Notes under the pieces: model-generated
What the model saw: the letters and a program-made list of their open reading frames with translations, nothing else
The model's database searches: none
What the model was told of the DNA's origin: nothing
Part shown: positions 23,650-37,038 of the stretch, in pieces
Position numbering within the stretch: position 1 is the stretch's first letter
How the letters are laid out: each line of letters starts with the position of its first letter
Translations under genes and position numbers: made by a program
Assembly: GCA_002105175.1 (NCBI GenBank)
Contig: MCGE01000002.1
Span: 1,798,001 to 1,862,000 of the forward strand
Direction of reading: 5' to 3'
Source of the DNA: Absidia repens
Lineage: Eukaryota; Mucoromycota; Mucoromycetes; Mucorales; Cunninghamellaceae
DNA length: 64,000 nt

Positions 23650-24350
23650 TTACTTTTGGAAGGAATATAGTAGATTCTAAAGTTCGAGTGTGTGGTCCAA
23701 TGCAATAAGGGATCTATTGGAAATCGCATGAGGGAAACTAAACGGAGATCCGGACATTAGTAAAATGGGAACCGATATACTGTATAAAGCATGAGAATGA
23801 TTAATGAGCATCTTTTTTTTTTTTTTTTTTTGAAGATAAAAGTCGTTAACGCTAGTCTAAGGGGATAGCGGTAGTTGACAAGGGATCTATTACACAAGAC
23901 ATAAAAGAGACTAATGGGATATATTTCCGTAAAGCAAGAAAAAAGAGACATATTTTATTCATATTTAGATACTAATTGTGGACAAACTCATACTACTAAG
24001 CTAAGCTAATGGTGACTTGAGAATGCCAACTACTGGTGGTTCTAAATCCTGAATCCAAAATAAAAGGGTTTCCCCATGCATTTTGTAATCCCTGAGCTGA
24101 AAACGCTTCTAAACTAGTTTTAAATCCAATCGAAGTCCAACATAACCTCAAAGAAGTTGAATGATGAAGAAAAAAAATTGAAAGATAAGAAAATGAAAAG
24201 AGAGAGAGAAAAAAAAAAAAAGAGAGCGCAAGCGAAAAAATTTCAAAAAAAATTCACGTGTGCGGGGTTGGAAATATTTTCTGCGGTCTCTTTGCTGATC
24301 TGCGATTCCGGTATAGCAAGGCTATACCCATCAGAATAGCAAAAATATTA
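23650..24350 (-). repeat. Dispersed repeat family, copy D
   Basis: Read on the minus strand. The upstream homology block (CATCAGAATAG on the plus strand, about 24330-24340) precedes the box (TTCACGTGTGCGGGGTTGGA, about 24253-24272) and a purine tract. The core with AAATCCTGAATCCAAAATAA follows at about 24044-24063, then GCTAAGCTAATGGTGAC, CATATTTTATTCATATTTAG and AAGGGATCTATTACACAAGA. A T18 run (about 23814-23831 on the plus strand) interrupts the outer module. The order of blocks is identical to copies B, E and F. Confidence 0.8.
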
Positions 24351-24968
24351 CTTATAATAAAAATGTGGTCGCTTTCCCCTTGATATATTTAGTGTGGATC
24401 CCTACTCTAATTTATATCTGCATCTGAATAAAATTTGTTTTGTCTTTTTATTTTTACATAACCTTTCATACTTTTAGTTTTCAAGCGTGTGCAAGGTAGC
24501 AAAAAAAAAAAAAACGCTGGTGAATATATGTGCAAAAAAGAAAAATAAAACAAAGGTCACTAAATCATACCCATAATATACCACAGGAATGAATACTAAA
24601 GTAATGTTTTTTTTTTCTGTTTCCTTGAACCTTTCCTTGACCATATATAGTAATAGAAATGTCTTAGACACTATCTGTGAGCTAAAACAATATATGCTTA
24701 TCAATCACCCTTCATCATTGTTTTCGAGCAGAGCTGAAACGTTTCCCAGTCTTCAACTCTAGTGTCGACCAGAAAAATGCTCCGCCAACACAGAGGTTTA
24801 ACGACATCTTCCCTTCTACAGAGAATTCCTCCATCCATCGTCACATACAACTCTATAACTTGCATTTGATAGTCCGTGTCTTAGAAAAATCAATTCCATT
24901 GTATAAATTTTAGGTGGGGAAATAGATTGTGAGCACATCCCACGTGAGAAATGTCTTTTTTTATTTTT
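24351..24968. other. Intergenic, no gene recognised
   Basis: AT-rich sequence; A14 run at about 24501-24514; a CCCACGTGAG E-box at about 24940 close to the 3' end of the GPI-protein gene. No convincing coding frame. Confidence 0.4.
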
Positions 24969-25770
24969 TTATGATAAAAGATAAAGTCCGGTGCATAAAA
25001 ATGCTAAGAAAAGAGGTGTTTGAGCCACAATGTGGCTGACACCATTAGAAGAAGAAGAAGAGACTTGGGATGGATCGGAGACAGGATCTGAACGATCATT
25101 GTTGTTGTTACTATCGGTAGACTCAATGTTTTCATTATTGATGTTGTTGGATTCTTCATTTGTTGATTGAGCTCGGTATTCTTGTGCTGAAGTATCCACT
25201 TGTACAGCTGCAACTCCATCACCGCCATCGTCACCAATTGGGACCGACTGGAGTTTTGGCTTGACGATAAATGGTTCATTCACATGAACAGGGACTCCCA
25301 CTGTGTTTTTAGCGTTATTCTTTTTTCGCATTTTCGTTTCTGCTTCTGCTCCCGGTTGAGCACAAGCTGTCATCATAGTCTGTCTTTGCTCCTGTTGTAA
25401 TCCTACATGGAACATTATTAGTAAAAAAAAAAAAAAAATTAACAGTATTGTTGATCTTCTTTTCCAAATATCTAGTCTACCTAAAACTGCAGGATCGCCG
25501 GCGCATTCAGAATAACAAGCAAGTAATTGCTTTTGCGCTGAACAATTGCATTTGGCGGGAACTTTGTCTGATTCACATTGCGATGAAGCGATAGTAGCTG
25601 TTTGCTTGCATAAATCAAATCTTCAATAGTCAAGCGATAAAAAACAAAAATTTAGATCAACCATATGCGATGACATTTTTTTTTTTTGATACTTGCGATG
25701 GGTTGTTAGCGCATGCCAGTGTTAAACTGACAAAAAAAAGGAGACAGGCTGAAATAAGTACTGCTTTCAT
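24969..25770 (-). CDS. Secreted Cys-rich GPI-anchored-type protein
   Basis: Exons 25770-25693, 25604-25481 and 25402-24969 encode 211 residues. The N-terminus MKAVLISACLLFFVSLTLAC is a clear signal peptide. It is followed by a short Cys-rich module (SSQCESDKVPAKCNCSAQ, LLACYSECAG, MTACAQ) similar in style to the small extracellular Cys modules of fungal wall proteins. A long Asn/Ser/Asp-rich segment then leads to SSSSNGVSHIVAQTPLFLAF and a hydrophobic end without basic tail, the shape of a GPI attachment signal. The second intron boundary is uncertain: the acceptor at 25605 keeps the frame, while an acceptor 14 nt earlier would add another Cys but shifts phase. Surface location and wall role are inferred. 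Confidence 0.78.
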
Positions 25771-26195
25771 TAGTTAATCCGAATAAAAAAGAGAGATAAG
25801 AAAGAAAATGAATACTAGGAGTTTTTGTGGTAGATTTGCCTCTCAAGACGTTATCGAGATTCATTTGTTGTCGTGTTATTTCAAAGTTGACCTTTCTTCA
25901 AAGAATATTTCCTATTCTATTTTGTACAAAAATTCCAGACCACAGACCACTTTTACCCCACTATATACATATGCATAAACACAAATACAATATATATATA
26001 AATCACTTAGTATATATTCCTTGGTCACATAAACAAATATCAATTTTTTTTTTATCAAAAAAGACGAATATAAGATCTATTTTATTTTGTTCTAATACAT
26101 CATAACTATAAATAATAATGGGTGGGGGAGATGTTGGGTGAGGGGTGGATGTAACTAAACAGATATGTTTGTTTGCAAAGCAACAATGAGAATAT
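25771..26195. other. GPI-protein promoter and Rieske 3' flank
   Basis: The half nearest 25771 is the probable promoter of the minus-strand GPI-protein gene. The half near 26100 carries TTTATT/ATAATAAT sequences for the 3' end of the Rieske gene, also on the minus strand. No other gene is seen. Confidence 0.45.
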
Positions 26196-27088
26196 CTAAC
26201 CGATAATGAGCTTGTCACCAGCGAAGTCGTATTCTTTGTAAAAAAAAAAAAAAAATAAAGAGGAAAATTATTAGTAACAATATACATATATACATAATAG
26301 AAATAAGCATCTGAATACTTACCAGGGATTTCAAGGTTAAGAGGAGCAGGACCCTTACGGATACGGCCAGAGATATCGTAATGAGAACCGTGACAAGGGC
26401 AGTACCAACCTCCATAATCACCAGCTTCACCAATAGGCACACAACCCCTGAATAAAAAAAAAAATTGAAGAGATATCAGTGATCACAGTCTACCTACATT
26501 GCACCCCTTTCCCTATTCTATCCCCCCCCCTCATGGGTATTCAATTTTTACTTACAAGTGAGTACAGACACCAAGCATGACCAACCATTCAGGTTGCTTG
26601 ACCCGTTCAGCATCTTGTTGAGGATCACGCAATTCTTGGACATTGACAGTGTTGGCTTCAGCAATTTCATCTTGAGTACGGTGACGGATGAAGACGGGCT
26701 TACCACGCCATTTGATGGTGACATTCTTGCCTTCAGGGATGGATGCCATATCAACTTCAGCCTTGGCCAAAGCCAACACATCAGCAGAAGCAGACATATT
26801 GGCCAAGAAATCACTAACAGTAGCTTGAGCACCAGCAGCAGACACCAAAGCAGTAGTACCCACCATCATGTAAGCAAATGATCGGCTGGCTTCACCGCTA
26901 GTAGTGGATGACTTTTTGTACTTTTGGAAATCAGGCACTTGGGTGGTATGTTGGTAACGACGTTGTTGTTCGTCCTTGTTGTGCATCAAAGGCATGTGGT
27001 GAGTCAAAGAAGCCAAGCTAGATGACTTGTTGTTGACCATGCGAGTGGACCGAGCCATGGTGGCCACAGTGCGAGACATTAATGACAT
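26196..27088 (-). CDS. RIP1: Rieske iron-sulfur subunit of mitochondrial cytochrome bc1 complex
   Basis: Exons 27088-26556, 26447-26323 and 26233-26196 encode 231 residues. The first 45 residues are Arg/Ser-rich and lack acids ([18 protein letters not shown]), a mitochondrial targeting peptide. A single membrane helix ([20 protein letters not shown], about 68-87) anchors the head domain. The 2Fe-2S ligands are intact: CTHLGC and CPCHGSH, with the supporting [19 protein letters not shown] segment. The protein ends [11 protein letters not shown], as in the family. It transfers electrons from ubiquinol to cytochrome c1 in complex III. Intron 1 interrupts the first cluster-binding loop (THL|GCVP). 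A second in-frame ATG three codons later is also possible as start. The gene diverges from the PITH-domain gene. Confidence 0.97.
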
Positions 27089-27593
27089 GATAAAAAAAAA
27101 AAGAGTGGGGAGGAAGTGAGAGAAAAGGAAAGAAAAAAAAAAAGCACCACCACTTTTTTTGATGTTCATATCATTCAGGCCCCCCCCTTCCATATTTTTT
27201 TTTGTTTTGACTTTTTTTTTGCGCTCAGCAATTTTTCAAGTCACAATGAATTTTTTTGGTGCTGCTTTTTTTTTTTCTCGATTACCTGGAAGAAGCCTAT
27301 TTTCAACCCGATATTGCATAAAACAGACCCATTGTTATATATTCCTTTACTTCTCCAATTCGGCATCATATTCCCTTGATATGAATTAATATATTTTTAT
27401 TTTTTTTATTTTTTTCGAGTCTTGATATATGCTCACCTTCTGACGATATTTGGCCCGAAACTATATTCTTTCTCACAGCTGGGTTTCAAACATCCCATCT
27501 AGTCAGCCAATGCATGTGGATTTGATTTTTCTTTGTCTTCCTCCTGTTTTATATTATTTATATACCCAGAAAAAAAAAAAAAAAAGAAACAGA
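27089..27593. promoter_or_regulatory. Divergent promoter, RIP1 and PITH-domain gene
   Basis: The 505-bp gap between opposite start codons holds several T and A runs, including A10 and A16 tracts immediately upstream of each start. No TATA box is obvious on either strand. Short plus-strand frames at 27116-27389 are poly(T)-encoded noise. Confidence 0.5.
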
Positions 27594-28662
27594 ATGACTC
27601 ATTGCCACGACGAACACTGCGATCATGACCACGATGATCTTCCTGGAGCTGGGGATCAATTCTCACTCTATCCTCGAATTGATTTGGACAACGTACGTTG
27701 TTTGAATGAACTTAGGCCTGACAGTGCAACTGCAATCATTCGACCTTGGCACGATCGTATGGCAAACACCGAGGTAAAGAAGATAAAAAATGTAGCTTAG
27801 AGTCTTGGTATATCTGACCGTCCATCCTCCTCTTTCTGTTTTATATAGTATTTGGAAAGTGACGCTGATGAACAACTATTAATTTTTGTACCGTAAGTCT
27901 CACACACCCAATGACAGGAACACACCTCGAACTTCTCTTTTTATATATATATGTATGCGATCATTAGGTTTACTGGTAGCGTCAAACTGCGCAGTATATG
28001 TCTGAGAACCGATGTAAGTGATCAAGCTCCGGCCACCATGAAAGTGTAAGTCGATGAATCACCTGATTGTCGAGGGAATGGAATATCGTATTGATATGAT
28101 TGTTGCTGCGTATTAGGTTTATCAATCGTGATGACATGGATTTCGATGCTGCCGAATCATATACACCTACACAAGACTGGGAATTGGTACATCAGCAGGA
28201 TGATGTGGTTGAATACGGGACAAGGTAAGAGTGATTATGTATGGCCATATGGCGTACCTTCATACTAGCATCAAAATATAAGTTTATTATTGAATTAACT
28301 TTTTGTTTTCAGGGTGACCAAATTTACCAATGTGCGAAATCTGACCCTCTTCTTCCCGGACAACTTTGGAGCAGATACAAGTGTGATACGATATGTCGGA
28401 TTTAAGGGTGAATGGACTGAAGTAAGTGAACATGAACAAAATATAATCAACTAAATGGCAAATCATCAACAGATTATATCAATTTAAATAGATGAAGCGT
28501 GATCCCATCATTACAGGTAAGTGTAGGAAAAGTTTAAAATAGAACGAAATCAATTTGATATTCACATAGTATGCTTATTATATAGTCTATGAAGCCAATG
28601 CCAATCCTGCTGATCACAAAATTCCTGGAGCCGAAAACAAGATGGATCACTCAATTCAATAG
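27594..28662 (+). CDS. PITH-domain protein (PITHD1-like)
   Basis: Seven exons (27594-27773, 27849-27892, 27968-28045, 28117-28224, 28313-28421, 28492-28516, 28586-28662) encode 206 residues. The His/Asp-rich start MTHCHDEHCDHDHDD is typical of this family and may bind metal. The PITH fold follows: FSLYPRIDLDNVRCLNE, SDADEQLLIFVPFTGSVKLR, VFINRDDMDFDAAE, VTKFTNVRNLTLFFPDNFGA and VIRYVGFKGEW. The domain is that of the C-terminal half of TXNL1, a proteasome-associated thioredoxin-like protein, but there is no thioredoxin domain here. A proteasome link is inferred from family knowledge. Exon 6 is only 25 nt. An AATAAA signal lies at about 28739. Confidence 0.93.
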
Positions 28663-28931
28663 TATTTATCTAGTTAGTCTTTGTTATTCCACGTATTATT
28701 TAGTTAATTGATCTTTAGTAATATGTTTTTATTTTGAAATAAACTGATATGTTTGTTTATGTGTTCTTCTGACTGTCCAAAAAAAAAAAATAAAAAAAAA
28801 TAAAAAAAAAAGCAAATGGTGGTGATGATGTAATTTTGGGACTGACGATATTGGATCAGGGAATAGTGGTAATTTTGATGATGGTTTTAAGCGCATTGAC
28901 AAAGTAGATGTGACAAATTCATAGAAAGACC

Positions 28932-28962
<31 letters not shown>

Positions 28963-29068
28963 CGCGATAGATGACAAATATAAAAAAATGGTTTTTATTG
29001 TTATATCAAATAGGATCAAAAGACAGATAACAGACCAAAAAACAAAGTAACTACACTACTAACTAAAA
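28663..29068. other. Convergent 3' region of PITH and Mcp1-like genes
   Basis: This carries AATAAACTG (about 28738) for the plus gene and TTTTTATTG (about 28992) for the minus gene, plus an A30 run at about 28931-28960 and A runs at 28780-28810. No gene. Confidence 0.55.
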
Positions 29069-29944
29069 CTAAATAATCCAACCAGGGAGTAAATGGCTAT
29101 AGATTTCTTGATATTCACGGCGCATGGGTATCTTCCCTACGCGACTCGTAGCAACAAGTCCCATCAATAAAACAGTGCTGATACCAACCACAAGCCCATG
29201 TGTTATCGTCACGCTTTTCAATAGACCGCCTTCATCACCAGCACCGGTAGTAGTGGATTGTTGTTCTTTTTGTTTTTGTTCAGCAGCAGCGCCCTTACGA
29301 CGACCACGACGAAAAGTACGACTGAATGCCAGTTGAGCCCCACCCACCATATGATAGACGCCCACACCAATTAAAGCCGCATGCCATCCCCAGGTAATCA
29401 CTCGTCTGTTTTGTAGTCCCCAAGCAATAATCCCAAAATCCACAAATGCCGAATCCCCCATCGTTTTCAGAGGCATTCCCCGCGCCAGATAATAATGGCC
29501 AGCAGCCAAAGGCACCAAAAGTTGACCAGTGAGATCATGATATGGAAGTACACCTAGTTGCTTCTTATCATTGCTGCTGTTATTTTTGCTGTTGTTGTTG
29601 TTGTTGTTATTGTCGTCGTTCATGTTGAGACAGTATTGAATAGTCGACTTGGCCATGCCTGCTACCACGTGCCATACCAAACTACCAGTGACAATGACAC
29701 CTTCCAAATGAGCATCTTGATAGATGGGACGAGTTAATAGCAGTGTTTGGTCTGCATCTTCCACACCAAAAAATGCCCCTGTTGCTATTTGGAGTCCGTG
29801 CATAACTGCAAATGTTGTGAAACTGACGGCTGTGATTGCCTGTACCTTGTTAGCTACACCATAAACCTTGTATATGATACGCCGCGTTGATGTTGTTGTG
29901 TTTGGAGATGGAGGGGTGGATGGCGAATCTGAAGAGGAGGACAT
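29069..29944 (-). CDS. Mcp1-like (DUF1691) mitochondrial outer-membrane protein
   Basis: This is a single exon of 291 residues with a Ser/Pro/Thr-rich start. It has paired hydrophobic units, VQAITAVSFTTFAVMHGLQI and LEGVIVTGSLVWHVVAGMAK, then VPLAAGHYYLARGMPL, WGWHAALIGVGVYHMVGGAQ and a final HGLVVGISTVLLMGLVAT. The repeated (S/M)H-Gly helix pattern and the ending EIYSHLLPGWI match the DUF1691 fold of yeast Mcp1. That protein sits in the outer mitochondrial membrane and acts with Vps13 in lipid supply, able to bypass ERMES loss. A low-complexity Asn/Ser/Lys insert ([10 protein letters not shown]) lies at about 122-140 in a loop. The function is inferred from family membership, recognised from pattern. 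The gene converges on the PITH gene. Confidence 0.75.
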   Translation of the reverse strand: MSSSSDSPSTPPSPNTTTSTRRIIYKVYGVANKVQAITAVSFTTFAVMHGLQIATGAFFGVEDADQTLLLTRPIYQDAHLEGVIVTGSLVWHVVAGMAKSTIQYCLNMNDDNNNNNNNSKNNSSNDKKQLGVLPYHDLTGQLLVPLAAGHYYLARGMPLKTMGDSAFVDFGIIAWGLQNRRVITWGWHAALIGVGVYHMVGGAQLAFSRTFRRGRRKGAAAEQKQKEQQSTTTGAGDEGGLLKSVTITHGLVVGISTVLLMGLVATSRVGKIPMRREYQEIYSHLLPGWII

Positions 29945-30165
29945 ATCAATAAACTAAAAATAGAGAGAGAGGGGGGGGGAGAGGGAGGGTAAAAAAAAAA
30001 GAGGTAGAAGATAATGTAACAAGAGTAAAGAAAAGGAGATAAATGACAAAAACAACACAAAAAACAAAAAAACAATTGCTTTAAGCTGTCGATGAAGAAT
30101 TCAAAGCCCGTATGTACTTTTTTTATTTTCTAATACATGATATATATCTAATAATCCCTACAAAT

Positions 30166-32383
30166 CTAAATTCTATAAACAGGGTCTATACCAAGAGCAG
30201 TCAATCCATTCGCCAAGGTTTGCTTTGCAGCCCAGAACAGAGTCCATCGAGCCAGCGCCAACTCCTTTTGGGTATCCTTGATCCGTAAGCGGTAAAGCGA
30301 TTGATTCGCCGTTCTTGCCAATTTGAAAAGATAAGTGACCAAAGTGGAAGGATCCTTTGTCAGTTGAGATTGCTGCATCATACGCGGAAATTCAGTTACC
30401 ACGTCCACCACATCAAAGGCTTCTTGCTGATACAATAATTTACCCATCCCTAGAGCGGAGTTCGTGGGAAGAACATAGTTGTTGTTGTTGTCGTCGTCGT
30501 TGTTTGTCGATAATAATAATAATCCACGCTTGAAAAGCTGTCGCTCAATACCGCATAATCGTGAGTGCACATACTGTAAAAAGACACCTGAATTGCCAAA
30601 TACGTCTGGTGGTGAAGAAGACGAAAAAACCATCGGCTTGCTGCGTCGTTGAGCCAATTGATGCGCAATCATTGTACATACACCAAGCTTGTCTGCATGC
30701 TGTTTTGCCAAGTCGTCGATAGACATGCCGGGACAGTGGTCACGTTCATAGCCTTTTTCTTCTGTGGTGGTGGGTAGATCACTCATCATTTTGTTTTTGG
30801 TTGTCGCTGAAAGTTGTCCAAGTTGAGCCATCATTGCATCGTATTTTTCGGTTCCTTCGTTTTCCTCCATAATTTCTAGCATGGTTTGTTGTAATGAATT
30901 CAAGCAATCCAGAAGCTCGAAACCAAGAGTTGCTTCCGATTGCACTTTACCAAAGTCTAAATGGGTGCGTTGTAAACATCGTCGCTGTCCAAATGAATTC
31001 GATTTTGGTGAGAGGTTAATTTCAGTGATGATATGGTGAAGTTGTTGAAGGTGTGAGGTGAGATGGTGTCCAGCAATATGGTATTCAATAAAATCTTGGT
31101 TTTCCATATTTCGTTCCTGTTTGATGAGTTGTGCTATGTCCCTTGTCAGTAATGTGCTGATACCATTACTGTTCCGAAGAAGAGGTCTACCCAATCCAGC
31201 TGACTCCAAATCCATTCTCCATTCCCCGTTTTCTGCTTTGACCAATCCATTACATTGTTCCAAAAGATCATACGTGTTAGCCAAGTCATCTCCTGGTGTT
31301 CCACATATATGGAGATCAAAGTCGATGAACAGTCTTTGGTCAAAAAGTTGTTGATATTCCTTGATCATCGTGCCTTGTAACTGTTGCCATAAGCTGGTCA
31401 TCTCACTATCACCTAATATGATAAAACGTCAGTCGTAGTCTTTATATCGTGTCCTATATATTACCTTTTTCGAGACCCAATAAATAGTTTTGTGCAGTCG
31501 TTTCAACTTCATCATCCTTTAATGCATCCCTCCTGACTTGAGTATAGATTTGATTCATATACATAAGGAGATCTTGGCCAGATGACGGGCACAGACCATA
31601 TTTCAATACAGCTAATGCAAGGTAACCTGCGACAAAACAAAAGATAGATTAGATACATCAGTTTTCCCGGTAACAGTCATTCATCTTTTTGGTCACTTAC
31701 CAAAATCAGCATTCCAAGTGGTCAATGTGTTGATTAACCGGACTTTCTGACCTTGATTTCGGTAGGACCGTTGTAAAAAGGTAGCCAAAACCAAACCACG
31801 GTAGTGACCAGGATTAAGAAAGAGAGGTAGCATAGGCAAATCACATGAAATAACTACCATCGAGGAGTCCGAAGCGCTGTTGTCAGAATAAAAGCCATAC
31901 TGCTTTCCTTCATTAACGATCTGCTGTAAGATGGATTCAGTAAAGGTAGCTTTTGGAATGGCAAAGTTGACAAAGGTTCCTATGGCCGAGGCTTTTTCAA
32001 CATAGTCGCTGGGTGAGAGCTAGAACGGATCAAAAAATATACAAGCATTTTAGTCGTTTGGGCTGAAAAGATATGGGGAAGCCACAGTATATTATTACCT
32101 TGGTAACAATCCATTCAGCTAATTCAACAGGATTCATGGAGCACCATGGTTCAGATTTGAACAAACGTTGAATACGATGAAGAGGGAGAGCAAACTGACC
32201 ATGCTTAGGATTCTTGGATGTTGTCAAGTTGTCACAGAGTTGATCAGGATCGATGTCATTGTTCAATAGATCAGAAAGTTGGTTTGCAATACCATGCTGC
32301 CATTTGAGCTTGTCGGAATGACCACAATGAGAGTGTGGATCTTTGGCTTTCAAGTTTTCAATTGTAGACTGTCCCGACGCCAT
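30166..32383 (-). CDS. Arginyl-tRNA synthetase-like protein with degenerate class I motifs and DALR domain
   Basis: Exons 32383-32099, 32019-31701, 31626-31465 and 31412-30166 encode 670 residues. Fold landmarks of ArgRS are present: GTFVNFAI near 109-116, KVRLINTLTTWNADFG after the ATP site, STLLTRDIAQLIKQER, THLDFGKV, FLQYVHSRLCGIERQ opening the DALR anticodon-binding domain, and ARWTLFWAAKQTLANGLTAL at the end. The catalytic motifs are broken: the HIGH segment (canonical HxGH) reads NPGHYRG (about 164-170), and the MSTRKG loop after HLDFGKV reads QSEATLGF (about 408-418). Aminoacylation is therefore unlikely. Human DALRD3 is an ArgRS-like non-catalytic protein that supports tRNA-Arg m3C modification, an attractive analogy but only inference. 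An Asn/Asp insert (NNDDDNNNN) lies in the C-terminal part. It is divergent from CDC48. Confidence 0.85.
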
Positions 32384-32645
32384 AGATACAAAATGATTTT
32401 TGGGTTCAACAAGAGGACAAACAGGGACGACTCTTCCCCGCCAAAAAAAAAAGGAAATTCCTGGACTCTACTGACTGTCTGGCGGTCGGACCACCAAAAT
32501 CATTTTAATGGCTGTTGGTTGATGCTTACGTGTCAATTTTTTTCGCTCCATTCCTCACATTATATATTTTTGCTTTTTTCCTTTATTTTGTCTTCCTTTT
32601 TCTCTTTTTTTTTTTTACACACTCTCTTTATTTCACATAAAAACA
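32384..32645. promoter_or_regulatory. Divergent promoter, ArgRS-like gene and CDC48
   Basis: The 262-bp gap between start codons contains A10 (about 32442) and T-rich (about 32590-32618) tracts flanking each start. No TATA box is evident. The short shared space suggests coordinated expression, which is inference. Confidence 0.5.
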
Positions 32646-35941
<3,296 letters not shown>

Positions 35942-37038
35942 AACTCATGCTAGAATAGTTTATGCCCATACCCTATTCCTTACCATTTTTACAACCATTG
36001 TTTAGTATCACTTTCCTTCTAGCTTACGTATTTGTCTTGATTTTATATTTTATTCCTCCTCTTATTTGTCTGCACATTTTTTTATATATACAGTATATAA
36101 ATATATCTTTTTTTTTTTTTTCAAACTATGGTTACATTTTGCAAATAAACATATATAATTTTTGTCAGCTCGCCACCATGTGCTTCTGGTGTGTTTGATG
36201 TTATCCCAGGCACGACAATTTAGTGTGGGTGTGAAAAAGGGTTTGGTCTAATTTTTCAGATGTACCTTTTTTGTATTAGAGATGGTCGTCAGATGATGGA
36301 TCGGGGAGAGGGCAGTATCAAAATCAGTAATCAAATATCCTTTAACAGTGCCAATCGTCGTTGATGGATTTGATACTTACAAAACGCGGAGGGGTATTAT
36401 GGGTGGTGTGCCACAGAATCTGATGATTAAAAAACTTAGCTTCTTGTTGGTCGGTGCGTTGAACAAGTGGCACGCTTTAACCATAAATCACCTGGGCATA
36501 GTGAATTAAATATTGGACTAGGTAATGAAAAAATAAAGGGTTTATGAAATTAGATATTAAATTAATATCACTATTTTTTAGTTATGATATGGCTGGGAGA
36601 GGAGAGGAGAGGAGAGGAGAGGAGGGGGGATATAAATGACTGTAGTACGTATGATGCTTGAACTCTCAGGTAAAAGGATGGTCACATGAGAAAAGGGATG
36701 CCATTTATGTGTTTATTTGAATGAAACTATTTGTTTTATTTCTACTTTATGGTAAGGATTTTACACCGACATCGACATCGACTGAATTGAAAAATGACTT
36801 TATACGGCCAACACCTATATTCTACCGTGGTCACATCCACTCCTTATTCCCAATTTCCATTTGTTTCATTTTTTACCTCTCTCCTTACTTCCTTTAAAAA
36901 ACGTCAATTTTTTTTTATTTGTTATTTTTACTCCCTTCCCAATCGCCATCTCACAGCTCTTCCTTTTTCTTCAATCCAGTTATACAACGATAATCCGAAT
37001 CCAGCACCAGCGAATAACTTCAACCCTCTACGTACTGT
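35942..37038. other. CDC48 3' flank and Spa2-type gene promoter
   Basis: AATAAACATATA (about 36144) is a probable CDC48 polyadenylation signal. A (GGAGA)n minisatellite lies at about 36594-36625. CACCGACATCGACATCGAC occurs near 36763. A T/C-rich leader precedes the ATG at 37039. No additional gene is recognised; frames at 36794-37126 overlap the leader. Confidence 0.5.
36594..36625. repeat. (GGAGA)n minisatellite
   Basis: About six GAGAG/GGAGA units occur in the promoter region of the Spa2-type gene, purine-only on the plus strand. Confidence 0.85.
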
